Assembly (NCBI GenBank): GCA_001931905.2
Contig: MSJI02000339.1
Coordinates: 20,226-84,225 of the forward strand
Length of the DNA: 64,000 nt
DNA from: Cladosporium sp. IMV 00045
Lineage: Eukaryota; Ascomycota; Dothideomycetes; Cladosporiales; Cladosporiaceae
Reading direction: 5' to 3'
Both the position numbers and the translations under genes were made by a program. Below, piece after piece: positions 1-10,993 of this stretch; the first letter of the stretch is position 1; every line of letters starts with the position of its first letter. The notes under the pieces were generated by a model, which saw nothing but the letters and a program-made list of their open reading frames with translations, searched no databases and had not been told where the DNA came from.

Positions 1-772
1 TCTCAGCCATCTTCGCCAGCCTCGTCTTAGTATTCGCCAAAATCGCCGGTGCATCATAGACGGCAGTAACACTGGGCCTAGCCCTCACAGCCTTCGCCCA
101 CCTGGCGAAATTCGGGAACGCATCAAGCTGCTGCGCCAGCGTCTTCGGCGCCAGCTCGCCATCCTCAGAAGCATCGTAAAGCCTCACCAAGAACGGGGCG
201 ATAATCGCCTCCGCGAGCGTAAACTCGCTGCTACCATTGAAGAACGGCGCCGCATTGCTCAGCAACGGCTCGATCTCCTTCTCCACGGCTGCGGAGATTT
301 TGCCCGCAACCTCCGCCTTTCCCTCATCGCCTGCGGCCATGAAGAGGGGGAAGAGGTGCGCGCCGACCTTGGTCGTCCAGGCGTCGATGAAGAAATTCAC
401 CCTCGCGCGCTCCAGCGCCGACGTAGGGGATTCTTTGCTCGCGGGCAGGAAAGGGCCGGGGAAGGCGTCGGCCAGGAACTGCGCCACGATGCCGGACTCG
501 GTGATGATGTCGTCCTTCTCGCTGAGGCCGGGGACGTTGTAGGCGATTGTCGGCACGAGCCCGCGCGGGTTCAGGTCTAGGTACCATTGCGGGCGGGGCA
601 CGGTCAGGTCGATTATCACTTCGGAGTACGGCAGGTTGAGCTCCGCCAGGGCGATGTGCGCGCGGTGCGCGTAGGGGCAGCCGTGGTTGGTGTAGAGGGT
701 GATTTTGGGGGGTGTTGGGCCCGGGTTGGCGAGGGAGTGGGAGGCGGAGGCGCCGTTGGTGTGGGCGGACAT
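1..772 (-). CDS. Omega-like glutathione S-transferase (3' end cut by window)
   Basis: The start codon is at 770-772 and the frame stays open to the window edge for about 257 codons, so the C-terminus is missing. After a short polar N-terminus comes a thioredoxin-fold segment reading ITLYTNHGCPYAHRAHIAL; the CPYA motif (Cys about residue 32) is the catalytic cysteine expected of omega-class or GTT1/2-like enzymes rather than a Tyr/Ser GST. The segments NPRGLVPTI and ITESGIVAQFL match the cis-Pro and glutathione gamma-Glu binding elements. A helical C-terminal domain follows and includes the FPNFARWAKAVRARPSV stretch seen near the end of many GSTs. Likely cytosolic and acting in glutathione-dependent reduction, dehalogenation or detoxification. 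Family is clear from sequence; substrate is not inferable. Confidence 0.88.
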   Translation of the reverse strand, partial: MSAHTNGASASHSLANPGPTPPKITLYTNHGCPYAHRAHIALAELNLPYSEVIIDLTVPRPQWYLDLNPRGLVPTIAYNVPGLSEKDDIITESGIVAQFLADAFPGPFLPASKESPTSALERARVNFFIDAWTTKVGAHLFPLFMAAGDEGKAEVAGKISAAVEKEIEPLLSNAAPFFNGSSEFTLAEAIIAPFLVRLYDASEDGELAPKTLAQQLDAFPNFARWAKAVRARPSVTAVYDAPAILANTKTRLAKMAE

Positions 773-1549
773 GGTTTTTGCGGTGAGGGTGAGTTGGGGT
801 TTGGTTGGGAGGCTGGGTCTTGTTCTTTTTTGTTTTTTTGTCAGTTTTGGGAACGTTGATGGTCGTTGTACATGTGAATATTCATCTTGCTGTCAAAGTG
901 CAGATGGCGATGACGTACGTCTTGAACTGGGCGCTTAGAGAGGCGAGACGGCGAATTGACATAAAGGTTCAATGTTTGTATCTCATTGATCGATTGACAA
1001 GAAAATGTAGAACAATCTGGGTATTATGACGAGATCGGGGAGAAAGCATAAATACCCCGAGCACGAAGACCTGAATCCTCGAGCAGCTCAAGCAGTATTG
1101 GTCAGCATGTCTGCAGGATGCAGGATCGAAGGATGGCGGCATGGCTCGGCCTCGTTGCTTTTCCCCGAGCTGGCGGTCTTCAGCATGCGGAGACGGGAGC
1201 TTGATCTTTTTGCAGGCTCCGTTTGACGGCGTGTCTTACTAGCACGCAGTTATGGAAGATGCGAATGCCCGAGAATGGATGGAGGGGGGGCTGACTTTGG
1301 TTGTTTGTCACATAAGTAAGCGAAGACGAGGGTTTGATGAGACTAGTTAGGGACTGTAAAGAATACTAGGTAGTGTGAGCTCATCAGATTGGGTATCTCA
1401 ATCAAAGCAAAAATCATGCACAAGTTTCTTGCTATGTATGTACTGTACAGCACCGATTCTACAAATGGGTTTCGCAAGTTCGTCACATTATATCCGATCC
1501 GTCTCGTATCTCAGGAGCAAGCTCTATGTAGTGTCTCTCGCAGATGGAC

Positions 1550-1580
<31 letters not shown>

Positions 1581-1662
1581 CCCCCTATTCCCGAATAGCC
1601 TCGTGTAGATGCCATGTATATATTTCGTGTAACCCTCCAAGCACCTATTGCGCGCAGAAATC
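773..1662. other. Intergenic: GST promoter and 3' flank of APSES gene
   Basis: No credible gene. It holds the upstream region of the GST gene and the 3' flank of the APSES gene, including a 27-base A run at 1550-1576. The short open frames here have no recognisable protein features. Confidence 0.6.
1550..1576. repeat. Poly(A) homopolymer tract (27 A)
   Basis: An uninterrupted run of 27 A on the plus strand. It lies about 90 bp past the stop codon of the minus-strand APSES gene, so it reads as poly(T) in that gene's transcript. Probably a simple slippage repeat. Confidence 0.9.
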
Positions 1663-3533
1663 TCAGTAGTATTTCTCATTACCGACCGGTCTGCGAGCAA
1701 GGTCAACACTGCCGTTCGTCTTGCTGATCTCCAGAAGCAACAGCGCCGCACGAGCTTCTTGAGACGAGACTTTTGTACTCTTGGCTGTGTGGACATCAGT
1801 ATTGCCGTTCTCATCGGGCTCTTCTGTACGCTCCCTGTAAGATTGCCCAAGGCGCAAGCGCTTGGCGGGTCTCTTCGAAAAGCTTGGTGGTGGTGAAGTG
1901 ACGACGTTCGATAGCCTGTCCATCATGGGTGAGTTTGAAGAACTGCTGGTGCTGTCCGTGTCGACGTACTCATCATCGCTCTCCGAGGCGCGGCGCTTGT
2001 AGCCCTGATGCTGTTTGGCAGGACGGTGCGCGGTCCCCATACCGGTTGATGCAGGAGAAGTAGACCGCTGGCCGTCTAGGCCACGCCATGACGGCTGCTG
2101 CGCTTCCAATCCATCGTCTGGTTGAGTCAGTAGTCGCAGAGTTTGAGGACTGGCGACGACAGGGGTGTTGGCTGGCGGAGCTGGCGGTGAGCGGTTGATG
2201 CTCGTCCAGCTGGGAACCGGCCTGGAAGAAGTGCGGCTGGTGAAAGGCGCTGCATACGATGACTTGGGCGACACCAAAGAGTCGTCATCGTCTGAGTCGT
2301 TGGCTCTTTTGCATACGTAGTTCTGCTCAGCGTCGGAACTGAAGGGCGAGCCGGTCTTGAAAGTCGGCTTCTCCCTCTTCGGTCTGAGATCCATGCCTGC
2401 GGCTGGAGCAGAAGTCGGCGGCACCGATCTTGGTATTTCCGCTGGGGTGTATGGCGACTGGCTGGCTGGAGTGACGCTGCGGCTTGCTTCGAGCCTCCAA
2501 GCCTCTGCTTCCAATTGTGCCTGGCGGATGACTCGTGGGTCGATTTTGAAACGACTGTAGGCCGCGTGCCTGGGATGCAGGCATTCTTTGATGAAAGAAG
2601 GGCCGAAGATTGGCGTAAGGGCCCAGCGAATCGGGTAGCAAAAAGTCAGAGAGATTGCACGAGCGCATTGGAAGGGAACCCAGTAGCCTTGAGCGAGAAG
2701 GGCACCGCCGGTGATGCTGTGTGAAATGTCTTTCAGGCCAAGATTGGTGCTCAGCGCTTTGTTAGGAGTAGTCTGTGGAAGTTGTTAGAAAGCGATGGGA
2801 AGGATCGAAACATGCTCAACTCATACCTTGGAAAAGCCACATGCCTTGAAGAAGGGCGTGATGCGGACAAGGCCATTCTGGTAATCCCACATGATCTTGT
2901 GGATCTTCTGAGCGGGATCTTCTGGGACAATGAACGTGTATTGGAACACTACCATGAGTCAGTCGTCGCTTCGATGGGCTATTGATCAGTGGGAAAGGGA
3001 ATCTAAGCACCTTCAAAAGCCTCCCTCCCAGTCTTGACGAAGAAGCCTTTCTTCGCGCTGGCGTACGGGATGTGCTTGGGGAACTCCCTGATCAACCCAG
3101 TCTCGCCTCCGGACGGATACAGTTGAAAGCGAACGTGCTGCTCTTTGAGTTCGGCATTCTCGCTAGCAGTGAGGATGGTCGAGTAGGTGCCGCATTCGAA
3201 TGGTTCAAACTTAATATCGCCCTGTGGACAACCACGAACGAAGGCTGTGTCGTCCTTGGCAGGCTTCTTGCCCTTGGACTCTGGCGTCTGTGGAGTGTCA
3301 GGGCATGGAGTCGATGCTGCGGTTGAGTTGTTTGCTATCGACGCCGGCGTTGGTGGAGGGCTCGTGGATCGTTTGGGTTGAGTGCTAGGCATCTCCGGGT
3401 TGAGGAGATTCTGAATTCTGAGCATCTTGCTTGACGATGGTCCTGCGGCCACTTCACTGGTCACGCTGTCGCGTCGGACCGACGTTGTGTCGAATGGCGA
3501 ACGGAGTCCTTGTGTGAAGCGAGGATATGACAT
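1663..3533 (-). CDS. APSES (KilA-N) DNA-binding protein, Xbp1-like
   Basis: Three exons: 3533-3011, 2948-2827 and 2772-1663, with introns of 62 and 54 bp; total 585 codons, 584 residues. The start ATG at 3533 begins MSYPRFTQGLRSPF. A Ser/Pro-rich N-terminus (about 1-140) is followed by a conserved region continuing across both introns (KFEPFECGTYSTIL, then VFQYTFIVPEDPAQKIHK, then ITGGALLAQGYWVPFQCARA around Trp246). The GYWVP(F/Y)..A...A..FC pattern is the APSES/KilA-N helix-turn-helix signature, closest to the Xbp1 type. The C-terminal half (about 300-584) is low-complexity with acidic, Ser and Pro stretches and basic patches (KRPAKRLRL) that could be nuclear localisation signals. Expected role: nuclear sequence-specific regulator, Xbp1 homologues being stress or cell-cycle repressors. 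Bqt4-type proteins also carry this fold, but no C-terminal membrane helix is seen here. Confidence 0.85.
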
Positions 3534-5501
3534 GGTGTAACTGAAAGGAAATTCAAGAGATATGCAAACGGCCAAGATGGCGAAGAATACAGCGGTGTAA
3601 GAGTAACGCCTTGTCAAGGGCGAGGAAAGCAGCCTTATAATGCAAGGGTGAGTCCCGTGAACCCAGTCACAAAAACGAGATCTCAGTACGAAGCGCTTTG
3701 GCTCGTCTGCGAAGGTGAAGAGGCGCACGCCACGGCCCGCAATGTCTTGCATGTATTGCAGGTGCTGTCAAAGAACGGCTATCCATGAGGGAAGGTGGGC
3801 GGGCAGAGCACGGATTGGCGTGTCGCGGTTTGCGACAATTCGCATCGGCGGGTTCGTGGTGGGTGTTTGCGTAGAGGGCCCAACCGGGGGTCTGGATGGC
3901 TTGAGGTTTGCGGTGTGGGACAAAGCATCTGGGTCTTAGATGCTTGCTTGCACTAGACTCATGCCATGCGAGTGCTAGTTTGTTCACTCCACTTGGGTAG
4001 GCTGGATTGTGCAGATGCGTGAGATGAGATATGTGAGTCTGATGCTTGCGCACAGATGCATAGAGCAGCCCAGTCGCTTGGACCTCAAGGGAAAATAGAC
4101 GTCGTCTGGCATCGACGCTTTTCCGTCTTTGGAAATTGCAGTATGGTCGTTGCTCAGTGGTAGATCGACAAGGGAGCATTGGCAGGTTGCAGTATTCGTC
4201 CCCATTACTGACACGACCTGGGGTCTCGCAATTGTATTCCGGTCGAGCGTACGGTCGTGCCACACCCTTCAGACTGTAAGACCCCACCAATATGCTTCAC
4301 AGGTGGAGCCGCCACAATATCCAAAATCAGGGCACGCTTTTGCCGATGTGAGCTTGCCGCAGTAGAGACATCCGTGCGATCATCGTATCTCGACAAAGAT
4401 GTCTAAGAGAGCTTCCAGTCCGAGCTCATCGAGACGACGCCGTCGCTTGCTTCGAGTTGCGCTACTGCGAATGCCCGATTGCCATGCTTCTTTACAATTT
4501 CCGGATCTGTTACTCTTAAGATATGAGGTCTGCAAGCACCTGCAAAGCGAAGCCGTGGTAAATTGTAGCAGGCACCCGTGAAGCCGCAGCTGTGCTTGCT
4601 GGAACAACCCGTGAACCGAGCCAGACATGAGCTTGGGGATCAGTTCGAGCTCGCCCAATGAAAAAACTTCCGATTCAGACGGCAGCGGCTGTAGCAGTTG
4701 AGGTATGACGACTCCGCTCTTGAAAAGGACTCGATCTGAAGACCGAGGTTGCACGACCGAAACGGCTGCGATTGAGTCGCTGTCATCGTTTGAAGGGGCA
4801 CACTCGTCTGCCTCCCGTGGGAAGAGACGAACGCAGTGGACTGAGATCCTCAGAGATCCATTTCCGGGTACCCGTCACCGCTTATTGAAGTCGAGAAGCC
4901 TTCAATTCACGCTGCCTAGCTGCTGTCTCAAACAGCTGCTTGTGGCGCACATTACCTTGATATGTCGATTACTCGACCAATCATGGTCTTCGCGAGAGGA
5001 CAGTTCGTTGCGTAAGCTAGACCGCCGTACTGTACAACCGTTCGCAACAGCACGTTGCCGCTGTCAACCCAAGCCACTCAATTGACAGGCCTGTCGCACA
5101 GGGATAGTCGTAGCACTGCTGCGGCCACAAACACGTAGATCGAGGTGTCTCCCGCTTTGGTTTTGTTGCATTCGGAGACCAGACCGAAAGGACCAAGTCA
5201 GAGAAGACGCGGGACTGTTGGAGGGTTGTGTGACGATGTCGTGCGGGTATCCGCAGTCGGCTCATGATGTTGTCTTCGGGTTGGCGTTGCCGTGTACGGG
5301 TGGCAGCAAGCGTGGGGTAGTCTCCCTAATCCGAGAGCTTCATGTCGTACATTTTGCTGCTGGATTCGCCCTGTATCTGTCCCTTATAAGAATCTGAAGC
5401 AATTTTGCCCGTGCTGGGCCATTTTGATCTCCTAGTCCGCCACATGACCCAGGGCGTATCAACTATACCAAGCTCGGCGACCTGGGACTGTAAGATTGCA
5501 C
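3534..5501. other. Long intergenic region, no supported gene
   Basis: About 2 kb without a convincing gene. Open frames exist on both strands (for example minus 3667-4290 and minus 4380-4754) but lack recognisable domains and have no credible splice context. The part near 3534 presumably carries the APSES gene promoter and leader. Confidence 0.5.
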
Positions 5502-6117
5502 TCAATCTCTAGCTCTGCTCCCTTTTCTACCTCCCTTCTCGCTAACCGCGCTGTCTCTCCTGATTCTTCTTTTTCCGACTCCGAGCTCGGGCCTGGTCAT
5601 TTTCTCATCCCTATCATCGGGATATCTCACCCCCACAAGGTTGAAGAAGTAGTCCAGCATGTCTGGATACATCATACAAGCAGTCCTCCAATCTGCATCG
5701 ACTCCTATCCTCAAGTTCAAATCCGCATTTCGGAGCTGCTCTTGTAGATACGCGAGCTGATGTGGAGGCAGAGGAGGACGACCTCGGTGATGCGTATAGA
5801 GGGCGTAATACGGCAGGGAGTGCAGGTATTGGACGTGAGTTTCATAGCGAGCATGTTTGGCTCGCTCGAATATGTGTATGATGTGATTGCGGGCATTGTT
5901 GAGAACCCAATCCCTGGTAGCCGAAGTCAGCAAGACCTATCTCTTTCGAGGCCGGAGTCGAGCCTGTACCCTACCGTATCTTTTCCACGCCAGCCCATCT
6001 CTCCTGGGCTTGTTGCAAGGCCAGTTGCAGCCGCTCACCCTCATGAGGGCATTCGGGGAAAGGAGGAGCGCCACAGATAGCGCAGCGAGGGTCTAAACGT
6101 GGAAGAGAGCCGTCCAT
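5502..6117 (-). CDS. Conserved fungal protein of unknown function, CxxC/CPHE N-terminus
   Basis: Two exons, 6117-5975 and 5913-5502, separated by a 61-bp GT-AG intron, give 185 codons (184 residues). The first exon encodes MDGSLPRLDPRCAICGAPP and then FPECPHEG; its two Cys-containing pairs suggest a small metal-binding knuckle. The second exon continues with IRDWVLNNARNHIIHIFERA and an aromatic region (HVQYLHSLPYYALYTHHRG). It ends with a helix and RIGVDADWRTACMMYPDMLD before a basic, low-complexity tail. I recall closely similar proteins across filamentous ascomycetes, all uncharacterised. The joined reading frame is strong evidence of a real gene, because domain-like sequence continues smoothly over the junction. 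Function is unknown. Confidence 0.8.
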
Positions 6118-8421
6118 GATGGTATGTCTGGGTAGTTGTAGAGATTTCGGAGGATTCCTGGATGGTTCAAATAACCTTCTGCCAACACAGAGCCTCTACG
6201 GTACAAGGGTCGACAGCCAGTATCATGCTTCAGCGGAACGCTCGCCACCGAAGTCCATAATGACGCTCTCGGCATCCAGCAAGTGCCAGGGTAGTCGTGG
6301 TCAAAGCAACAAAGTAAGGTGTAAGAGAAGTATAGCACTGGCCTGGCCCGCGCGGAACGAGAGGTATAGTTGATGTGTTGCGCATCAGATTTCTGACCGT
6401 CACTCCCGGTTCATAAGCTCCGGGGCACCAGCTCTCCATCGGGTCAGGCGGGCAGAGCCGTACAGGCACTATTGCGTGCAGGTATCCCAACAGCTGCAGA
6501 TTGGCGATTCTACCGATTGGGCCAGACAGCCGCAGGTATGCATGTTGCGCTGGCTGGCGTTGTGGCAAGTGGAGTGGACATGCTCCCAGCCTGAGTCGAA
6601 CTTCAACGTTGGGGAATCGGAAGCATGATGACTACACGTGTGTCCTGACCGCAAGACCATGGTGAGATGCTTTGGACACTTGGTGGGTGTTCACGTAGGT
6701 ATCGTAACCCAATTGGGAAACAGAAACCAAAGTCTTGCCTCGAAGGCGAGTGAAGTGAAAGAAGTACTTTGTGTTTGTGGAACACGTAAAGTACTGTAGG
6801 CATGCCCAAGTGCCGTTGCCGACCATTCAGTCTGTCGATCAACTTCCAGGCCGGCGATCGGGCGCCCGAAGTGGAGACTCACCAGTCTTGCAATACGGAG
6901 GCATCCAGTATACCTTCCTCGCCTTCTAACAATCGAGGACTCTCATGGTTCGCATTAAAGAACGAGAACACATCGTGAGCAAGGCTGCAATGGGGACTTG
7001 AGTGAGTTCCGATCTGGCCTTTGGTCTTTTTGGCAGGAGGCAACGGCTAGGGCTTCCCAACCTTACACATCCCTCGCTCGCTCGTGTTGTATACAATATT
7101 GATCAGCTACGATGTTGTGACCACTGTGCGGTTGCCGAGAAATAGAAACACAAGTTTTCACGCTGAGGAATTATGATACTTTTGTCATGATCACCACGAA
7201 GTTGCGTCTTCCGCAAGACTTCAAGACGACGTTCCTTGCTGGCCTCAGCTCAGGCTTCGCAAAATATCCGCATTTGCGCAAAGCCGCGGCATGAGAATGT
7301 CGTGGTTTGGGAGCGGCTGGAATCACAGTTTTCATGAGGGTCGCGTCGTCTGCTGGCCCCTTCATGGCCTCCATACACGAGAGTTCAAGCCATGTGAGCC
7401 ACTCATTTCGCTTGACCGCAGCCTGGCATACAATTGACGTGACCGCTATGCACTGTTCACTCGTACAGGCCAGGGCAATGTTGATAATCAATTGTTGTCT
7501 CACACATGCGAAGGCTTGTCTTGCAGAAAGCAGGACTTCAGGCATACATGGACCGGTCAAGACTGTCAATGATCGCTGCCGTAAGTTACGTAAAGCACAT
7601 ACAGGTACATCGAAAACCGAGAAGCGAGAATCTGGGAGCAGCTACAGAGGTATGGCATTCTTGTCGGTGTGCCGGGAATGTGCACGTGAGAGATCAGGCT
7701 TCTGTCTACCCTATCGATTATTCTAGTTCGGAAGTGGGTGGAGTTGAGAGCCGGTTCCGCTTGAAGCTTTCTCTTGACGCCCGCCCCTCACATCAATCGA
7801 CCGATGGATCATGGAGGGTCTCATCTCATGATCGAGCTCAAGATGGGTACGCGCATGGATTACCATCCAATCACCATGTTGACTGCCATACTTCGGTGTC
7901 GGGGACTCGGCCGTACGAGCCTTCAGAGAGCGTTCGGACGGGTCACTTTGTGTCTTTGCCATCGCCTCCGCCTCCGGTACCTGAGGTTACCGTATGTACC
8001 TCCTAGAGAGGAGAAGAACCCGCCAGCCCGCCTCGCCCGCCACTCAAGCTCGCCCACCTCAGAGGGTCGGCGATCTTCGCTGCCTTGGTGACGCAACGAT
8101 GAATTCCGCCCACGTCCTCGCCCAAATTGAGCGCACGGCGCGACCAGTCAGGCACCTTTATCAGTCCCGCAAGCTGTGCCACGGCCAGTATACCTATGCA
8201 TCTATGGTCCTGACTGCATTGTTGCATCTCGGTCCAGTCATCAAGGCGAACGTGATCTCGGAGTAGGCTCCGTATCAATCACCCCACTGTTCCTGGTGGA
8301 TGGAGGACAAAACAGTTTTCCCATCACCACAGTCTACGTCAACCTTCCACTGCACTAAACTCCAAAACGACGTAGATCAAAACACGAATTGGGTGTCAAA
8401 TGCTAGCCGACTCACCAGCTT
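6118..8421. other. Long intergenic region, no supported gene
   Basis: About 2.3 kb. Several open frames of 60-166 codons occur on both strands, but none shows family resemblance, consistent codon use or plausible introns. I see no repeat or RNA gene. The right end must hold the promoter of the zinc-cluster regulator. Confidence 0.5.
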
Positions 8422-10993
8422 ATGGCCTCAGAAGCATCTTCGCGCAAAGACAATGCCATCGTTGCGCGACGAGAGACCACAGCACAGAAACGCGCGCAAG
8501 TCCAGGTCGCCTGCGAGAGTTGTCGACAAAAGAAGACAAAAGTCGCACTCCCCTTCCTGTTCTAGTACTTTTTCTCACTAACAAATTCCCAGTGTGATGC
8601 CCGTCGCCCTTGTAGCTCCTGCACAAGCCGGCACACGCCTTGCAACTACAAAACGCAGGTTGGAGAGACCTATGCTCAGGCTTCCAAGCGGAAGCTAGAG
8701 GAGGTCTCTTGTACTTGTGGGACCTACGAAGACCTATTCGATCTGATTAGAACCGGAAATGAGCGAGACACTGCCGAGATCGTTCGGCGTATTCGACGTG
8801 GCCATAAACCAGAAGCGATCCTCAGATACATGGCATTAAGTGCTGCCACCTTCGGCCCCAAAGATCCACACAAACTAGCACTTGAAGCGTTTTTAATCAA
8901 TCTGGCGCACAGTACAGGACCACTTCACGATGTTGTCAGACTTGCTATGGATTCTACTACTCTGATCCAGCTCCCGAATCCTCGAGACTTCAACAGGCTA
9001 CGCAACAGTATAGTTCACCTTCCTCATCTGGAGGCGATGTTGCAAAGATCGTCGATGTCAGTCGGCAATCTTTTACTGGCGTCAGATTCTGGTCCCGCAA
9101 CTGTGCCGTCGTTGACTGCCCGTCCACACAAGTCCAACGAACTAAAGGATGGTCCCGATGATGCGCCAGTCGAGGAAGAATACCTTCCACATTATGTGCC
9201 GGCGGCACCTTGGACAAACATCACTTCCAGCGATGAAGCCGTGTCTCATCTGGTATCGGTATTCCTAACTTGGATCAATCCTACATGGCGTTTCGTCGAA
9301 GCCGATCTGTTTCTATTGGGTAGGTCTGCGTCCAGAAGTTTTCTCAGAGCTTCTGCACAGTTCGGAACAAAAGCTGACAACATTTGCCTCCAATACAGGG
9401 ATGCGATCAAGGCGTTCAAATTCCGATTTCTGTTCTCCACTCTTAGTTAATAGCATCTGTGCTATCGCCAGCGCAAGTACACACCCTGTGCGCTAAGTCG
9501 AGAGACGCACACTGACTCGGTATTAGCTGCAATCTGAGCACACAATCGCTTTCTCGCAAGGCGACGATAGAATCACTCGGGGGCAACACTTTCACGATGA
9601 AGCAATTCGGCTTTGGACGCTGGAGGAGAGCCGTCCGTCTCTCACAAACATACAAGCGCTTTGCGTCCTGGGTTTAGAGTAAACCATCTCTCGTCCCGCA
9701 TCTCATCTCTTCTGACCGATGTTTCAGTTCGAATTACCGAGCCAAAGACCGACTTGGATTGACGCTCGTTCCAATCGCCGTGCAATTGGATAAGGAAGTG
9801 CCTATACATGGCAACCCCATGCGATGTGCAGCACAGGGTGTGTCGGAGCGAGATTTTCTGAGGGTCAGGCTTGCTGCACATTGGACGGCGGAGTGTACGT
9901 ACATGTAAGTGTCTGTCTAAGCCTGAAGTACCACGAACAAGCACGCTGATGCTATCAGAATCATGCGTATCGCATTCATGAACGGCGCAACGGCGGAACC
10001 GCGCCGATCCGGACTTCCAGATATTGAGACGGTCTTTACAAATACAGAAGAAATATGGACTGGTTATCCGCTCACCAGGAGCGCCACCAAACACTGGCCA
10101 ACACTTTATTTGATAGAGCGATGTAGACTTGCAGGGATATTCCAGGAGATCCATGCTCTGATTCTGGCGCGAGATGAAAAGCGCAAGGGGACAATACGCG
10201 GCTTTGCAATTGCAGTGGAAAACCTGGCTTCACGAATGGAGTCCTGGTATACTCAATTGCCTGAGCAGCTGCAATATCAGTGGCCAATGAGTATAGCCGT
10301 GTGGGAGTTACAGTTCGTCTATCACCTGATCAGGGGCTGGCAGCACGCTAACACATCTCAAACAGTGCGTCATACCACGCATTCCGGATGATCCTTCACC
10401 TCACCGCAAGATCTCAACTGCAGCAATCGGTAGACGAACCGCAGGACCCATACGCAGCCAAGGACACCACGTTTTGTTCACAATCGGCACAAGACAACCT
10501 CTCGAAGGCGATTCATCTCGCTCAGCGATCGGCGCAAATCCTCCGAGAATATCGAGAGCGATACGGACTAAAGATCACTCCAGCATGGCTCCTGCAACTG
10601 CAGGCAGTAGCATCCAACGTCCTCCTACTAGACCCCGGACTCGGAAACCCCAGCCTCGCAACATCCGCGAACTCGGCTACTTCCGAAAGGCCCATCCAAA
10701 GCTCCTACGCGGCATTCGACGAAATATTCCGCTGCCTCCTCGGCACCGGCGTCGAGGTCATGATCGCAAGGGCGATCGCGCGCATGACCTACCACACCAC
10801 ACTGAAGCAGAGAGTGGTGCTTTCGCGGCTGACTTGGAACATGCTGCAGATCATGTCTGATACCGCGTGGCGCCCGTCTGATATCTCTCTGGTCAATTCC
10901 ACGTTTCCGAATTTCGCCATGATCAACGGCAGTTCGGATCAGGAGAGGCTCACTGAGCTGCTTTCGAAGTGGGAGGCTATTAATATCGATTGA
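8422..10993 (+). CDS. Zn2Cys6 fungal transcription factor (multi-exon, some junctions uncertain)
   Basis: The start at 8422 gives MASEASSRKDNAIVARRETT. A 51-bp intron (8542-8592) sits inside the zinc cluster, and the spliced cluster is complete: Cys31, 34, 41, 47, 50 and 57 (CESCRQKKTK then CDARRPCSSCTSRHTPC). Exon 2 runs 8593-9319 and a 79-bp intron leads to exon 3 at 9399 (FCSPLLVNSICAIAS), the start of the fungal middle homology region. Later pieces fit the family: TRGQHFHDEAIRLWTLEE, YRAKDRLGLTLVPIAVQLDK, a segment from 9963 and a C-terminal exon around 10388-10993 ending in EAINID. Junctions near 9480-9560, 9665-9720, 9910-9960 and 10300-10375 could not all be fixed; at the last no ordinary GT donor restores both reading frames neatly. 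Probably a functional nuclear activator, but a frameshift or decay in the middle region cannot be excluded. Target genes unknown. Confidence 0.75.

Noticed and set aside
3667..4290. 207-codon minus-strand frame upstream of the APSES gene
   Set aside because: His/Arg/Pro-rich translation without domain, signal or splice support; typical of a chance frame in promoter sequence.
4380..4754. 124-codon minus-strand frame
   Set aside because: No family resemblance and no convincing exons on either side, even when possible GT-AG pairs inside it are tried.
7506..8006. 166-codon plus-strand frame
   Set aside because: Translation is Ser/His/Arg-rich without any motif and overlaps other frames of equal quality.
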